From: Methyloligella sp. GL2
GTDB taxonomy: Bacteria; Pseudomonadota; Alphaproteobacteria; Rhizobiales; Methyloligellaceae
Direction: 5' to 3'
Length of the DNA: 64,000 bases
Assembly (NCBI RefSeq): GCF_013341275.1
Contig: NZ_CP054476.1
Coordinates: forward strand, 1,067,501 to 1,131,500
In this document: in pieces, positions 36,728 through 45,544 of the stretch
Numbering within the stretch: the stretch's first letter is position 1
How the letters are laid out: every line of letters starts with the position of its first letter
The notes under the pieces: model-generated
What the model was told of the DNA's origin: nothing
What the model saw: only the letters and a program-made list of their open reading frames with translations
Database searches by the model: none
Translations under genes and position numbers: made by a program

Positions 36728-36876
36728 CGTACTTTTCCTCCAACATTTTCCCGACGCCCCGTCCGTGCGGTCCGATGACGTTGGGTTGCTCTGTCATCGC
36801 CTTCTGCAGGCGGCGGTTCGGCGGTCGGCCGATGTGCCCACAAATGGCTCCCGAGCCACTCTTATGACTCCCTATT

Positions 36877-36892
36877 AGCAAAACACGTGCCA
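36877..36892 (-). promoter_or_regulatory. Sigma-54 promoter of the Rieske-PQQ dehydrogenase operon
   Basis: On the minus strand TGGCACGTGTTTTGCT matches the consensus TGGCACG-N4-TTGCW with the exact GG-N10-GC spacing. It stands ~150 bases before the Rieske start. A sigma-54 activator gene lies at the other end of the operon. Confidence 0.85.
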
Positions 36893-36975
36893 CGGACATT
36901 CGGCACGATAAATCAATGCTTTAGTTAAATACGTGACGATTAAACGCACACTCTTCATCGTCACTTCACACTCTG

Positions 36976-36998
36976 GTGTCACTTGACATGTGTCACAC
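36976..36998. promoter_or_regulatory. Candidate upstream activator site of the Rieske operon
   Basis: GTGTCAC occurs twice (36976-36982 and 36990-36996) and TGTCA-CT-TGACA forms an inverted repeat at 36977-36988. It lies ~85-100 bases upstream of the sigma-54 promoter, a normal place for enhancer binding. The remaining ~200 bases up to the aldA end hold only hairpins. Confidence 0.5.
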
Positions 36999-37119
36999 CC
37001 GCGCAGCGCGGCTTGCAGCGATCCAGACGGTCCTCGGCAGACGACTCTTTCGGTCGCCTGGGGGCCGCGCAGCCGCGACTGCGGCCGCACCGAAGGGCCC
37101 AGTTTCAGGGCGGACATCC

Positions 37120-37154
37120 GGCGTCCAGAAAGCACGAATGGATCTCTGGACGCC
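37120..37154. repeat. Inverted repeat downstream of aldA
   Basis: GGCGTCCAGA and TCTGGACGCC form a perfect 10-bp stem around 15 bases. It lies ~50 bases after the aldA stop and may end or protect that transcript, though no U-run follows. Confidence 0.5.
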
Positions 37155-37202
37155 CTGACGGATGCTGCGCCGCAAGTGTCGAAAGCTGACAGCGGACCGT
37201 CC

Positions 37203-38657
37203 TCAGCCGTGCTGCAGATAGACGACGTGGGTCTCGGTATACTCATAGAGACCGTGCTTGCCGTCGGCGCCGCCGATGCCGGATTTGCGCCGGCCGGCAT
37301 GGAAGCCCTGCATCGCCTCGAAGTTCTCGCGGTTGACGTAGGTCTCGCCGAACTGCAGATCGCGCACCGTGCGCATCGCGGTGTTGAGGTCGTTGGTGTA
37401 GATCGAAGAGGTCAGCCCGTAATCGGAATCGTTGGCGAAGGCGACCGCCTCCTCGACGCTGTCGACGACCTGGATGGGCAGCACCGGACCGAAGATCTCC
37501 TTGCGCATGATCTCCATATCCGGCTTGCAGTTGGCGAGGATGGTCGGCTCGTAGTGATAGCCGCTCTCCCGATCGGCGAGCTTGCCGCCGGTGACGATCT
37601 CCGCCCCCGCATCGCTCGCAGTCTGAACCATCTCGGCGACCTTGGTGAGCCCAATCTCGTTGACCAGCGGCCCCATTTGCAGATCGTCCTCGGCCATGGG
37701 ATCGCCGTATCGCGTTTCCTGCATCAGCTTGGCGATGCGGTCGGTGAAGGCGTCGGCAACGTCCTTGTGCACATAGGCGCGCTCGGCGCAGTTGCAGACC
37801 TGTCCGGTGTTGATGACGCGGGAATTGTAGATGGCGTTGGCAGCCAGATCGAGATCCGCATCGGCGGCGACGATGGCCGGGGCTTTGCCGCCGAGCTCCA
37901 GATTCACCTTGGTGAGAGTCTTTGCCGCCGATTGCATGATCCGCGATCCCGTCTCGACACTGCCGGTGAAGCTGATCAGGCCGACATCGGGATGGCTGGA
38001 GAGGGCGGAACCTGCCTCCGCGCCGGTCCCGCCGACCAGATTGAAGACGCCTGCCGGCAGATCGGTTTCGGCGACCAGCTCGGCGAAGGCAAAGGCGTTG
38101 AGCGGGGTCTCTTCGCTCGGCTTGATGACGATGGTGTTGCCGGTGATGAGAGCCGGCGCCATCTTCCGCGCGATGAGGAAGAAGGGGAAGTTCCAGGGAA
38201 GGATGCCGGCGACGACGCCGATCGCCTTGCGCAGGAGGAAGATGCTCTCGCCTGCACGGTCGCTGGGGATGACTTCGCCTTCGATGCGGCGCGCCCACTC
38301 GGCCATGTAGTCGATATAGTCGGCGGTGAAAGCCACCTCGACGCGGGCGAGGGGAAGGATCTTACCCTGCTCCCGGGTGATGATCTGGGCGAGATCCTCG
38401 GCATTGGCGCGCAGGCGCTCGGCGATGGCACGCAGGTGCTGCGCCCGTTCGATCGCCGGCCGTTTCTCCCAAGCCGGCTGGGCGCGGCGCGCCGCTTCCA
38501 CCGCTTCGTCCACCGCTTGCGCCGGGCTGTTCGGCACCGCCCCCAGCAGCTCTTGTGTGGCCGGGTTGAACACCTCGATCAGGTCGTCGCTCGCTTTGGT
38601 AAAACGGCCATCGATGAAATTTTGATATTGGTTGGTTGTTTCGTGCGCTAAGGACAT
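37203..38657 (-). CDS. aldA: Lactaldehyde/glycolaldehyde dehydrogenase, AldA-type
   Basis: About 484 residues from the ATG at 38657 (GGGAGG before it). Catalytic segments are VNLELGGKAP and GQVCNCAERAYV, the latter with the double-Cys layout of E. coli AldA. The C-terminal stretch NFEAMQGFHAGRRKSGIGG and GKHGLYEY are also close to AldA. AldA oxidises L-lactaldehyde to L-lactate and glycolaldehyde to glycolate with NAD. It lies between a channel gene and the PQQ dehydrogenase operon, so it should oxidise the aldehyde made from a diol or alcohol in the periplasm. Confidence 0.92.
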   Translation of the reverse strand: MSLAHETTNQYQNFIDGRFTKASDDLIEVFNPATQELLGAVPNSPAQAVDEAVEAARRAQPAWEKRPAIERAQHLRAIAERLRANAEDLAQIITREQGKILPLARVEVAFTADYIDYMAEWARRIEGEVIPSDRAGESIFLLRKAIGVVAGILPWNFPFFLIARKMAPALITGNTIVIKPSEETPLNAFAFAELVAETDLPAGVFNLVGGTGAEAGSALSSHPDVGLISFTGSVETGSRIMQSAAKTLTKVNLELGGKAPAIVAADADLDLAANAIYNSRVINTGQVCNCAERAYVHKDVADAFTDRIAKLMQETRYGDPMAEDDLQMGPLVNEIGLTKVAEMVQTASDAGAEIVTGGKLADRESGYHYEPTILANCKPDMEIMRKEIFGPVLPIQVVDSVEEAVAFANDSDYGLTSSIYTNDLNTAMRTVRDLQFGETYVNRENFEAMQGFHAGRRKSGIGGADGKHGLYEYTETHVVYLQHG

Positions 38658-38730
38658 TTCTGCCTCCCTTATTTGGATTGCGACGGTGCGCCCGCTCGAT
38701 GATTGGCCTCTCGGCGTTCTCGGCAAATTG

Positions 38731-38760
38731 CGAAGACGGCCCGTGTTCGAGCCGTCTTCG
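38731..38760. repeat. Perfect inverted repeat between channel gene and aldA
   Basis: CGAAGACGGC and GCCGTCTTCG, a 10-bp perfect stem with a 10-base loop. A second palindrome (GCGGCA-GATCT-TGCCGC) follows at 38780-38796. Both lie in the 243-base gap between the two genes and may be intercistronic stabilisers. I see no gene in this gap. Confidence 0.6.
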
Positions 38761-38900
38761 GTGAGCTTGGGTACGTGTTGCGGCAGATCTTGCCGCCGAT
38801 TTCGCGCCCGCGGCTCGTATGCTCGCTTGAGCATTTCTTTTCGGCGCGGCCCCACCCGGAAATCGCGTGGTGTCGATCCCAGGTGAGGCCGGCCGGTCCC

Positions 38901-39785
38901 CTACCAAGCGTAGATGTATCTCAGGTTCCAGCTGTCGTTGTAGGCGTGGTTCTCTCCATTGAGGCTCTTGGAATACCGAACGGCGAGAGAAGAACTCTCG
39001 GCATAGCTGACCATCACGCCCAGGCCGCCGTCCAAGCCCCAGGACTTGGGCACGTTGCTGTAGGAATCGGTATGCTCGTAATCGAGCGCGATGTAGGGCT
39101 CGAGCCAATCCAGCATCTGGTATCCGAACCGATTGTTGGTGTGGAAGGTCGTTCCCGGCTTCAGTCCGTTGTCTTTCGTGGACTGCCAGACGAAGCCGGC
39201 ATCGCCCGTCCAGTCGAACTTGCCGATCAGCGGCGTGTACCAGAGCAGGCTGGTCAGGTTCTTCCAGTTGGTGTCGCTGACGTCCTTGTCACCCCACGGA
39301 ATTTGCAGGAAGGACTGAATACCGAGCGTGGATTCCGGCGTCGGTTTGTACCAGGTGGCGAAGCCGGTGAGCGTGTCGCCGAAGCCGCTGACATGGCGTC
39401 CGTCGGGATCGGCGGCACCGCGGTTGCGGATCGCGATCTCAGGCTGGATCACCTCATAGGCCAGGCCGATTTTGTTGCTGAAACTCGGCGTCCAGAAATG
39501 CACGAATTTCGACAGACCGACGATGCTCTGCGAGCCATCGCCGGCGACCTTGTTGCCGTTGACGTCCCAGACATGGTCGTTGTTCTGGACGTAGGCATAT
39601 TGGACGAAGACGTTGAACGGGTCGAAGTCGACCGGCAGGTCGTATTCCTTCGGACCGATAACGTCGAAGGTGGTCTGCGCCTGTGCCGGACTTGCAGTCC
39701 AGAACAGCCCCGCTGCGACGAATGCGCAGCTTGCCGCTTTCACCCCGTATGATATGCCTCGTTTCGAACCTTGCTTAAGCGTCAT
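38901..39785 (-). CDS. Outer-membrane beta-barrel channel (phenol MetA-pathway family)
   Basis: About 294 residues from the ATG at 39785. A signal peptide ends at SPAQAQTT. The mature chain alternates polar and aromatic residues and ends in ...RYIYAW with C-terminal Trp, as expected for a barrel inserted by the Bam machinery. The overall pattern resembles the MetA-pathway phenol-degradation transporter family. It probably admits the alcohol substrate to the periplasm and is transcribed with aldA from a sigma-54 promoter. Confidence 0.75.
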   Translation of the reverse strand: MTLKQGSKRGISYGVKAASCAFVAAGLFWTASPAQAQTTFDVIGPKEYDLPVDFDPFNVFVQYAYVQNNDHVWDVNGNKVAGDGSQSIVGLSKFVHFWTPSFSNKIGLAYEVIQPEIAIRNRGAADPDGRHVSGFGDTLTGFATWYKPTPESTLGIQSFLQIPWGDKDVSDTNWKNLTSLLWYTPLIGKFDWTGDAGFVWQSTKDNGLKPGTTFHTNNRFGYQMLDWLEPYIALDYEHTDSYSNVPKSWGLDGGLGVMVSYAESSSLAVRYSKSLNGENHAYNDSWNLRYIYAW

Positions 39786-39927
39786 TCCTAGATCCCCCAA
39801 ATCTTGGCCGTTTCCTCATGGCCGATTCCTGGAGACGCTATTCGGCGTGACATGTGTTGCGCCCCTGCCGAGATGCCGGTCGTTCTGTGCTCTTATCCGG
39901 CGCGCGTCTCTAGCGGCGAGGCAAACC

Positions 39928-39942
39928 GCAAGGACTGTGCCA
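39928..39942 (-). promoter_or_regulatory. Sigma-54 promoter of the channel-aldA unit
   Basis: On the minus strand TGGCACAGTCCTTGC has the -24 GG and -12 GC at the exact GG-N10-GC spacing. It stands ~140 bases before the channel start. The 348-base gap from 39786 to 40133 holds this promoter and the upstream repeats, and no gene. Confidence 0.78.
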
Positions 39943-40072
39943 ATCGCATTCGGAGTACGGCCTGGAGCCGCGAACACCGTCTTAACGTCTTGTTAAGGGG
40001 AGGTTTTTTGCGCCCGCCTATCGATAGGCGCGAGCGTGGGGGCAAAGCCGGCGGCGTGTCGCATCTTGCTGT

Positions 40073-40097
40073 GTGACGTCACGCAGGGCCGTGACAC
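40073..40097. promoter_or_regulatory. Candidate upstream activator site of the channel-aldA unit
   Basis: The palindrome GTGACGTCAC (40073-40082) and a GTGACAC copy (40091-40097, minus-strand GTGTCAC) lie ~130-155 bases upstream of the sigma-54 promoter. GTGTCAC is the same word seen before the Rieske promoter. Confidence 0.45.
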
Positions 40098-40133
40098 TTT
40101 CACGAACGGACAATGCGGTTTCGGCCGCTTCGC

Positions 40134-41933
40134 TTACGCTTGGCGCGAGGCGAGATAGGCGCGCCAGCCGCCGAATTCGGTGATCTCGGTGGCGCCGTCC
40201 AGGCCGCGGGGTTCGCAGAGGAAGCCGCTCACCGTGCCGCCGTCTTGCAGCGAAACCTTGCCGATGCCGAGCGGGGCGGGGATGGAGGCGGTGAAGCTTC
40301 CGAAACCTTCCGCCGGCAGCGCCCAGATCTCCAGCTCAATGCCGGCGCCTTCGAAGCTTGCGTCATAGGCCAGGCCCGGCTTGGGCGGCGTGGTGTCGGC
40401 CAGCGCATAGAGCCGGTAATGGGGATCGGTGCGGGTGGTGCGCAGGAAGCGGCCCTTCCAATCGGTGAGCTGATGGTTGAGCGGCTGGCCTTTGAGATGG
40501 GCGCCGACCACGGCGATCTCGATCCAGCCTTGCGGCACGGCCGGCGTGAGCGCGGTGTCTTCGGTGAGGGGAAGGCGCGCGCCGCCGGTCTCGGGCGAGA
40601 TGGCCCGGTGCAGCCTATCGCCGAGATGCGCGAGGTCGGCATCCGAGAAGGCCGGCCCGACAAGGGTGACGCCGAAGGGCATGCCGGAGGGGCGGAAGCC
40701 GGCTGGCACGGCGATGGCCGCGCAATCCAGAAGATTGACGAAATTGGTGTAGGTGCCGAGCTCGGAGTTGAGGCGCACCGGATCGTCCAGCATGGTGGCA
40801 ATGGTCGGGGCGGTCGGGGCTGTGGGGAGCAGCAGCGCATCGATCTTCTGCCAGCGCTCCAGCATCTCGCGCTGGGCGGCGGCCAAGGTCTTCAGACCGT
40901 CGAACAGATCGGCGGCGCTCCAGGCCTTCGCGTCGCTCACGATCTTGCCGACTACGGGATTGACTGCGTCCGGATGGGCGTCGACGAAAGCGCCGACCGC
41001 CGCATAGCGCTCGGCGACGAAGGGGCCGCCATAGAGCAGCTGAGCGATCTCGCTTAAGGGCGTGTAGTCGATCTCGACGAGCTGCCAGCCGAGTTCGGCG
41101 GCCTTCTCCAGCGCCGCCTGGTAAAGCGCTTGCGCCTCGCTGTCGCCGCAGAAGATGCGGCTCTCCGGGCTCGGCACGCCGATCACCGGACGCTCCAGCT
41201 CCAGGCCCGTTTCGGCCGGCGCCCGGCTGAACGGATCGGCCTGGTCCAGGCCTTGGGCGATGCGGCGGACGAAATCCGCCTCGCTCGCGGTCTTGGCGAA
41301 GATGCTGATGCAGTCGAGGCTCTGGCAGGCCGGCACCGCGCCGCGCCCCGAGAGGAGGCCGCGGGAGGGCTTCACCCCGACGATGTTGTTGAGCCCCGCC
41401 GGCACCCGGCCGGAGCCTGCGGTATCGGTGCCGAGGGAGAACGGCACAAGCCCGGCGCCGACGGCCACCGCGGAGCCGGAGCTGGAGCCGCCGGAGACGT
41501 GTTCGGCACTGAACACCGAATGGGGAATGGTGTGGGGCGTGCGGGTTCCCGAAAGCCCGGTGGCGAATTGATCGAGATTGGTCTTGCCGATGGGAAGCGC
41601 GCCGGCCTCGCGCAGCTTGGCGACGGCGAAGGCGTCCGCCTCCGGCTCATAGGCATAGGCCGGGCAGCCGGCGGTGGTGGCAAGCCCCGCCACGTCGATA
41701 TTGTCCTTCACCGCGAAGGGGACGCCGAGCAGCGGCAGGTCTTCGCCCGCGTTCGCCCGTGCCATCTGGCGGCGGACCTCGGCGAGTGCCTCGTCCTTCG
41801 GCAGAACCGAAATCCAGACCCCGTCATCGCCGCGAGCGGCGATGGCTTCGTAAAGCTCGGCGAGGGTCTGTTCCGGATCGATGGAACCGTCGCGATGGGC
41901 GGCGGCCAGCGCCATGAGGGAGCGCGGTGCCAT
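40134..41933 (-). CDS. atzF: Allophanate hydrolase
   Basis: A 599-residue amidase-signature enzyme. The Ser-Ser-Lys triad is visible: Lys 76 in AVKDNID, Ser in SGGSSSGSAVAV (~150-152) and nucleophile Ser 174 in GTDTAGSGRVPAG. The C-terminal ~130 residues form the extra allophanate hydrolase domain (VVGAHLKGQPLNHQLTD). It cleaves allophanate to ammonia and CO2. Its start overlaps the carboxylase stop by one base (TGATG), so the two are coupled as the last steps of guanidine or urea breakdown. Confidence 0.93.
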   Translation of the reverse strand: MAPRSLMALAAAHRDGSIDPEQTLAELYEAIAARGDDGVWISVLPKDEALAEVRRQMARANAGEDLPLLGVPFAVKDNIDVAGLATTAGCPAYAYEPEADAFAVAKLREAGALPIGKTNLDQFATGLSGTRTPHTIPHSVFSAEHVSGGSSSGSAVAVGAGLVPFSLGTDTAGSGRVPAGLNNIVGVKPSRGLLSGRGAVPACQSLDCISIFAKTASEADFVRRIAQGLDQADPFSRAPAETGLELERPVIGVPSPESRIFCGDSEAQALYQAALEKAAELGWQLVEIDYTPLSEIAQLLYGGPFVAERYAAVGAFVDAHPDAVNPVVGKIVSDAKAWSAADLFDGLKTLAAAQREMLERWQKIDALLLPTAPTAPTIATMLDDPVRLNSELGTYTNFVNLLDCAAIAVPAGFRPSGMPFGVTLVGPAFSDADLAHLGDRLHRAISPETGGARLPLTEDTALTPAVPQGWIEIAVVGAHLKGQPLNHQLTDWKGRFLRTTRTDPHYRLYALADTTPPKPGLAYDASFEGAGIELEIWALPAEGFGSFTASIPAPLGIGKVSLQDGGTVSGFLCEPRGLDGATEITEFGGWRAYLASRQA

Positions 41934-44900
41934 CAGGTATCCTCCTTCAGCACGATCAGCACGTCGCCCTGGCCTACAGTGCGGCCCTTGGCGCAGCGGA
42001 TCTCGATCACCTCGCCGGAGATTTCCGCCTCCACGGCGACCTCCATCTTCATGGATTCCAGGATCACCAGAGCCTCGCCTTTCTCGATGCGTGTGCCTTC
42101 CTCGACGGGAATTTCCCAGACATTGCCCGGCATCGGGCTGAACACGGCGCTGGCGCCGTCGAGGAGGGGCGCTTCTTCCTCCGGTTCCGGGGCCACGTCC
42201 GGCTCGGCGGCATAGGTGGCGATGCCGGCTTCCTTCCAGCGTTCGCGCTCCTCAGTGAAGGCTTGGCGCTGGGTGGTGCGGAAGGCCTCGATGCTCTCTG
42301 CGTTCTCGGCGAGGAAGCGGTTATAGGCGGGGAAGGAGAACTCGGTCTCCTCGATCTCCAGCTCTGCTTCGCCCCGGCTCATTGCCTCGCGGCGCTCCAT
42401 CAGCTCGTCATGGGAGACGGGGAAGAAGCGCACCTGGTCGAAGAAGCGGAGCAGCCAGGGCGTGCCGGGTTCGAAGGCGCCGGTCTGGCGATAGGTGCGC
42501 CAGACGGGAACGGTGCGGCCGAAGAGCTGATACCCGCCCGGGCCTTCCATGCCGTAGATGCACATATAGGCGCCGCCGATGCCGACCACGTTGTCGAGGG
42601 TCCAGGTGCGGGCCGGATTGTATTTGGTGGTGACCAGCCGGTGGCGCGGATCGAGCGGTGTGGCCAGCGGCGCGCCGAGATAGACATCGCCGAGGCCGAG
42701 CACGAGATAGGAGGCCTCGAAGACGATGCGCTTCACCTCCTCGATGGATTCGAGCCCGTTGATACGGCGGATGAACTCGATATTGGACGGGCACCAGGGC
42801 GCATCGGGCCGTACCAGCTCCTGATAGCGCTGGATGATGAGGTGGATCGCCTCGTCATCCCAGGAGAGCGGCATATGCACGATGCGCGTCGGCAGGGTGA
42901 TCTCGCCGGTGGGCGGCAGGCCGGCCTCGAGCGCGATGAGCGCGGCGAGCATATCGCGAATGCCGAGCGCCCTTGGATCGAAATGCACCTGCAGCGAGCG
43001 GACGCCGGGGGTGAGGTCGATGACGCCTTTCAGCCCTTCGCGCTCGATGGCCTCCATCAGCATCTGGGCACGAAGGCGTAAGGCGATGTCGAGCACCGGC
43101 GAGCCGTATTCGACGAGGATATTGTCGTCCCCGGTGCGGCGGTAGACGACCGGAATCTCGGCATCGTCGATCCGGTGCAGCACCGCTTCGCCAAGCTCGG
43201 TCTGATTGAGGTTCGGCGTGGCGATCGCGGGCGGGGCGAGCTGTGCAATCGCGGCATCCTGCACTTCCAGCGCTTCGGCCGCTTGCTGTTCGCTCATCGG
43301 GCGGAAGCGCAGCTTATCGCCGGCACGGAGCTGGCCGAGCTTCCAGATCTCGGCGAGGGAGGTGACCGCCGGGCAGACGAAGCCGCCGAGGCTCGGCCCG
43401 TCGGGCCCGAGCAGGATCGGCATGTCGCCGGTGAAGTCGATGGCGCCGACCGCATAGGCGTTGTCGTGGATGTTGGAGGGGTGCAGCCCCGCCTCGCCGC
43501 CATCGTCGCGGGCCCATTCCGGCTTCGGGCCAATCAGGCGGACGCCGGTGCGGTCGGAGTTGAAATGCACCTCGTAATCGGTGGCGAACAGGGTCTCGAT
43601 ATCGCCGGGGGTGAAATAATCCGGCGCGCCGTGGGGGCCGTAGAGCACACCGATTTCCCATTGGTTGGGAATTGCGGGCCGCAAAGCTTCCGGCACGCTC
43701 TGCGGCGGCGTTTCGCTGTCTTGGCCGATATGCAGCACGTCGCCGGCTTTCAGCGGACGGCCGGCATGGCCACCGAACTTGCCGAGGCGGAAGGTGGCCT
43801 TGCTGTTCAGATAATCCGGCACGTCGATGCCGCCGCGAATGGCGAGATAGGCGCGGCGGCCGCGATCGCCGATCTTGCCGAGGGCGAGCACGTCGCCCTC
43901 CTTGGCGTGATGCGGCTGCCAGGGCGCGACTGGTTCGCCGTTCAGCGTGGCTTCGATCGGCGCGCCGCCAAAGGCGAACACCGCAGCGGAGCCGAAGCGC
44001 AAGCTCGGACCGGAGAGCGCCATCTCAAGACAGGCGGCGCGCTCGCTATTTCCCACGGCGCGGTTCAGAAGCCGGTGGGAGAGGGTGTCCATCGGGCCGC
44101 TGGGTGGCACGCCGACGCCCCAATAGTTCAGGCGTCCGGGGTAATCCTGCACCGTGGTTTCGCCGCCGGGGCTGGCCACGTCGATGCGCGGCATGGCGGT
44201 CTCGAAGGTGGCGAGGAAGCCGGTGGTCACGCCGCCGGCTGCGAAGCCGTCCGAGGCGGCGATGGCCTTGAGGTAATCGAGATTGGTTTCGATGCCGCCG
44301 ATCTGGGTCTCGGCCAAAGCCGCGGCGAGCTTGGTGCGCGCCTCCTCGCGGGTTTTGCCGAAGACGATGACCTTGGCCAGCATGGGATCGTAAAGCGAAG
44401 GCACTTCGGTGCCTGCCTCGATCCAGCCGTCGATGCGGGCGGTTTCCGGAAACACCGCTTCGGTGATCAGCCCGGCGCTGGGCTGGAAGTCCTTGCCCGG
44501 ATCCTCGGCGTAGATGCGCGCCTCCATGGAGGCGCCGCTCGGCACCACCGCATAATCGGAAAGCGGCGGTAGCTCGCCGGCGGCCTGACGCACCATCAGA
44601 TCGACCAGGTCGAGCCCGGTGACTTCCTCGGTGACGCCGTGCTCCACCTGGAGCCGGGTGTTCACCTCCAGGAAGTAGAAGGCCTTCGCATCGGCATCGT
44701 AGATGAACTCCACCGTGCCGGCGGAGGCATAAGAGACGCTCTCCCCGAGCTTACGGGCTGCCTCATGCAGCGCGTTGCGCACGGTCTCGGGTAGGTCCGG
44801 GGCCGGGGTCTCTTCGATTACCTTCTGATTGCGCCGCTGCACCGAGCAGTCGCGCTCGCCGAGAGTGATCACGCCGCCTTTGCCGTCGCCGAAGATCTGC

Positions 44901-45529
44901 ACCTCGATATGGCGCGCATGGGCGATGTATTTTTCCAGAAACGCGCCGCCCTCGCCGAAATTGCTTTTGCCGAGACGCTCGACGGCTTCCAGATTCTTGG
45001 CGAGCTCGGTCTCGTCGCGGCAGAGCATCAGGCCGATGCCGCCGCCGCCGGCGGTGCTTTTCAGCATGACCGGATAGCCGATCTGTTCCGCCGCTCGCTT
45101 TGCCTCCGCGAAGGAGGCGAGCAGGGGGCTGCCCGGCACAAGCGGCACGCCGGCAGCTTCGGCCAGCGCGCGCGCCTCGTGCTTCAGCCCGAAGGCGCGG
45201 AGCTGATCCGGCGTCGGGCCGATGAAGGCGATACCGGCTTCCGCCAACCTCTCGGCGAAGCCGGCATTCTCGCTGAGGAAGCCATAGCCGGGATGCACGG
45301 CTTGCGCGCCCGTCTGCGCGGCCACCTCTAGGATCTTATCGGTGTCGAGATAGCTTTGGCTGGCCGGCGCAGGGCCGATCGGCATCGCTTCGCCGGCAAG
45401 CCGGGTGTGCAAAGCGTGGGCGTCGGCCTCCGAATAAACGGCGACCGACGCCACGCCCATCCTGTCCAGCGTGCGGATGATACGGCAAGCAATCTCGCCC
45501 CGATTGGCGATGAGAACCTTGTTGAACAC
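41933..45529 (-). CDS. Biotin-dependent urea/guanidine carboxylase
   Basis: A 1198-residue multi-domain enzyme. Residues ~1-450 are biotin carboxylase (RGEIACRIIRTLDRMG, then KSTAGGGGIGLMLC). Residues ~465-1010 hold the KipA- and KipI-like carboxyltransferase halves (TVQDYPGRLNYWGVG; later HRIDDAEIPVVYRRTG). The C-terminus is a biotinyl domain with Lys in VILESMKMEV. Annotated classically as urea carboxylase, such enzymes in operons with two DUF1989 proteins under a guanidine-I riboswitch carboxylate guanidine instead. That context is present here, so guanidine is the preferred substrate. Urea cannot be excluded by sequence alone. Confidence 0.92.
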   Translation of the reverse strand: MFNKVLIANRGEIACRIIRTLDRMGVASVAVYSEADAHALHTRLAGEAMPIGPAPASQSYLDTDKILEVAAQTGAQAVHPGYGFLSENAGFAERLAEAGIAFIGPTPDQLRAFGLKHEARALAEAAGVPLVPGSPLLASFAEAKRAAEQIGYPVMLKSTAGGGGIGLMLCRDETELAKNLEAVERLGKSNFGEGGAFLEKYIAHARHIEVQIFGDGKGGVITLGERDCSVQRRNQKVIEETPAPDLPETVRNALHEAARKLGESVSYASAGTVEFIYDADAKAFYFLEVNTRLQVEHGVTEEVTGLDLVDLMVRQAAGELPPLSDYAVVPSGASMEARIYAEDPGKDFQPSAGLITEAVFPETARIDGWIEAGTEVPSLYDPMLAKVIVFGKTREEARTKLAAALAETQIGGIETNLDYLKAIAASDGFAAGGVTTGFLATFETAMPRIDVASPGGETTVQDYPGRLNYWGVGVPPSGPMDTLSHRLLNRAVGNSERAACLEMALSGPSLRFGSAAVFAFGGAPIEATLNGEPVAPWQPHHAKEGDVLALGKIGDRGRRAYLAIRGGIDVPDYLNSKATFRLGKFGGHAGRPLKAGDVLHIGQDSETPPQSVPEALRPAIPNQWEIGVLYGPHGAPDYFTPGDIETLFATDYEVHFNSDRTGVRLIGPKPEWARDDGGEAGLHPSNIHDNAYAVGAIDFTGDMPILLGPDGPSLGGFVCPAVTSLAEIWKLGQLRAGDKLRFRPMSEQQAAEALEVQDAAIAQLAPPAIATPNLNQTELGEAVLHRIDDAEIPVVYRRTGDDNILVEYGSPVLDIALRLRAQMLMEAIEREGLKGVIDLTPGVRSLQVHFDPRALGIRDMLAALIALEAGLPPTGEITLPTRIVHMPLSWDDEAIHLIIQRYQELVRPDAPWCPSNIEFIRRINGLESIEEVKRIVFEASYLVLGLGDVYLGAPLATPLDPRHRLVTTKYNPARTWTLDNVVGIGGAYMCIYGMEGPGGYQLFGRTVPVWRTYRQTGAFEPGTPWLLRFFDQVRFFPVSHDELMERREAMSRGEAELEIEETEFSFPAYNRFLAENAESIEAFRTTQRQAFTEERERWKEAGIATYAAEPDVAPEPEEEAPLLDGASAVFSPMPGNVWEIPVEEGTRIEKGEALVILESMKMEVAVEAEISGEVIEIRCAKGRTVGQGDVLIVLKEDT

Positions 45530-45544
45530 GGCTATAGCGTCCGC

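Noticed and set aside
36960..37160. Repeat-rich gap considered as a CRISPR or small RNA locus
   Set aside because: The repeats are single inverted pairs, not regularly spaced direct repeats, and no promoter-terminator pair for an RNA is visible.
39846..39857. GTGACATGTGT as a further activator site for the channel gene
   Set aside because: It lies downstream of the predicted sigma-54 start site, so it is not placed as an enhancer; kept only as a weak coincidence.
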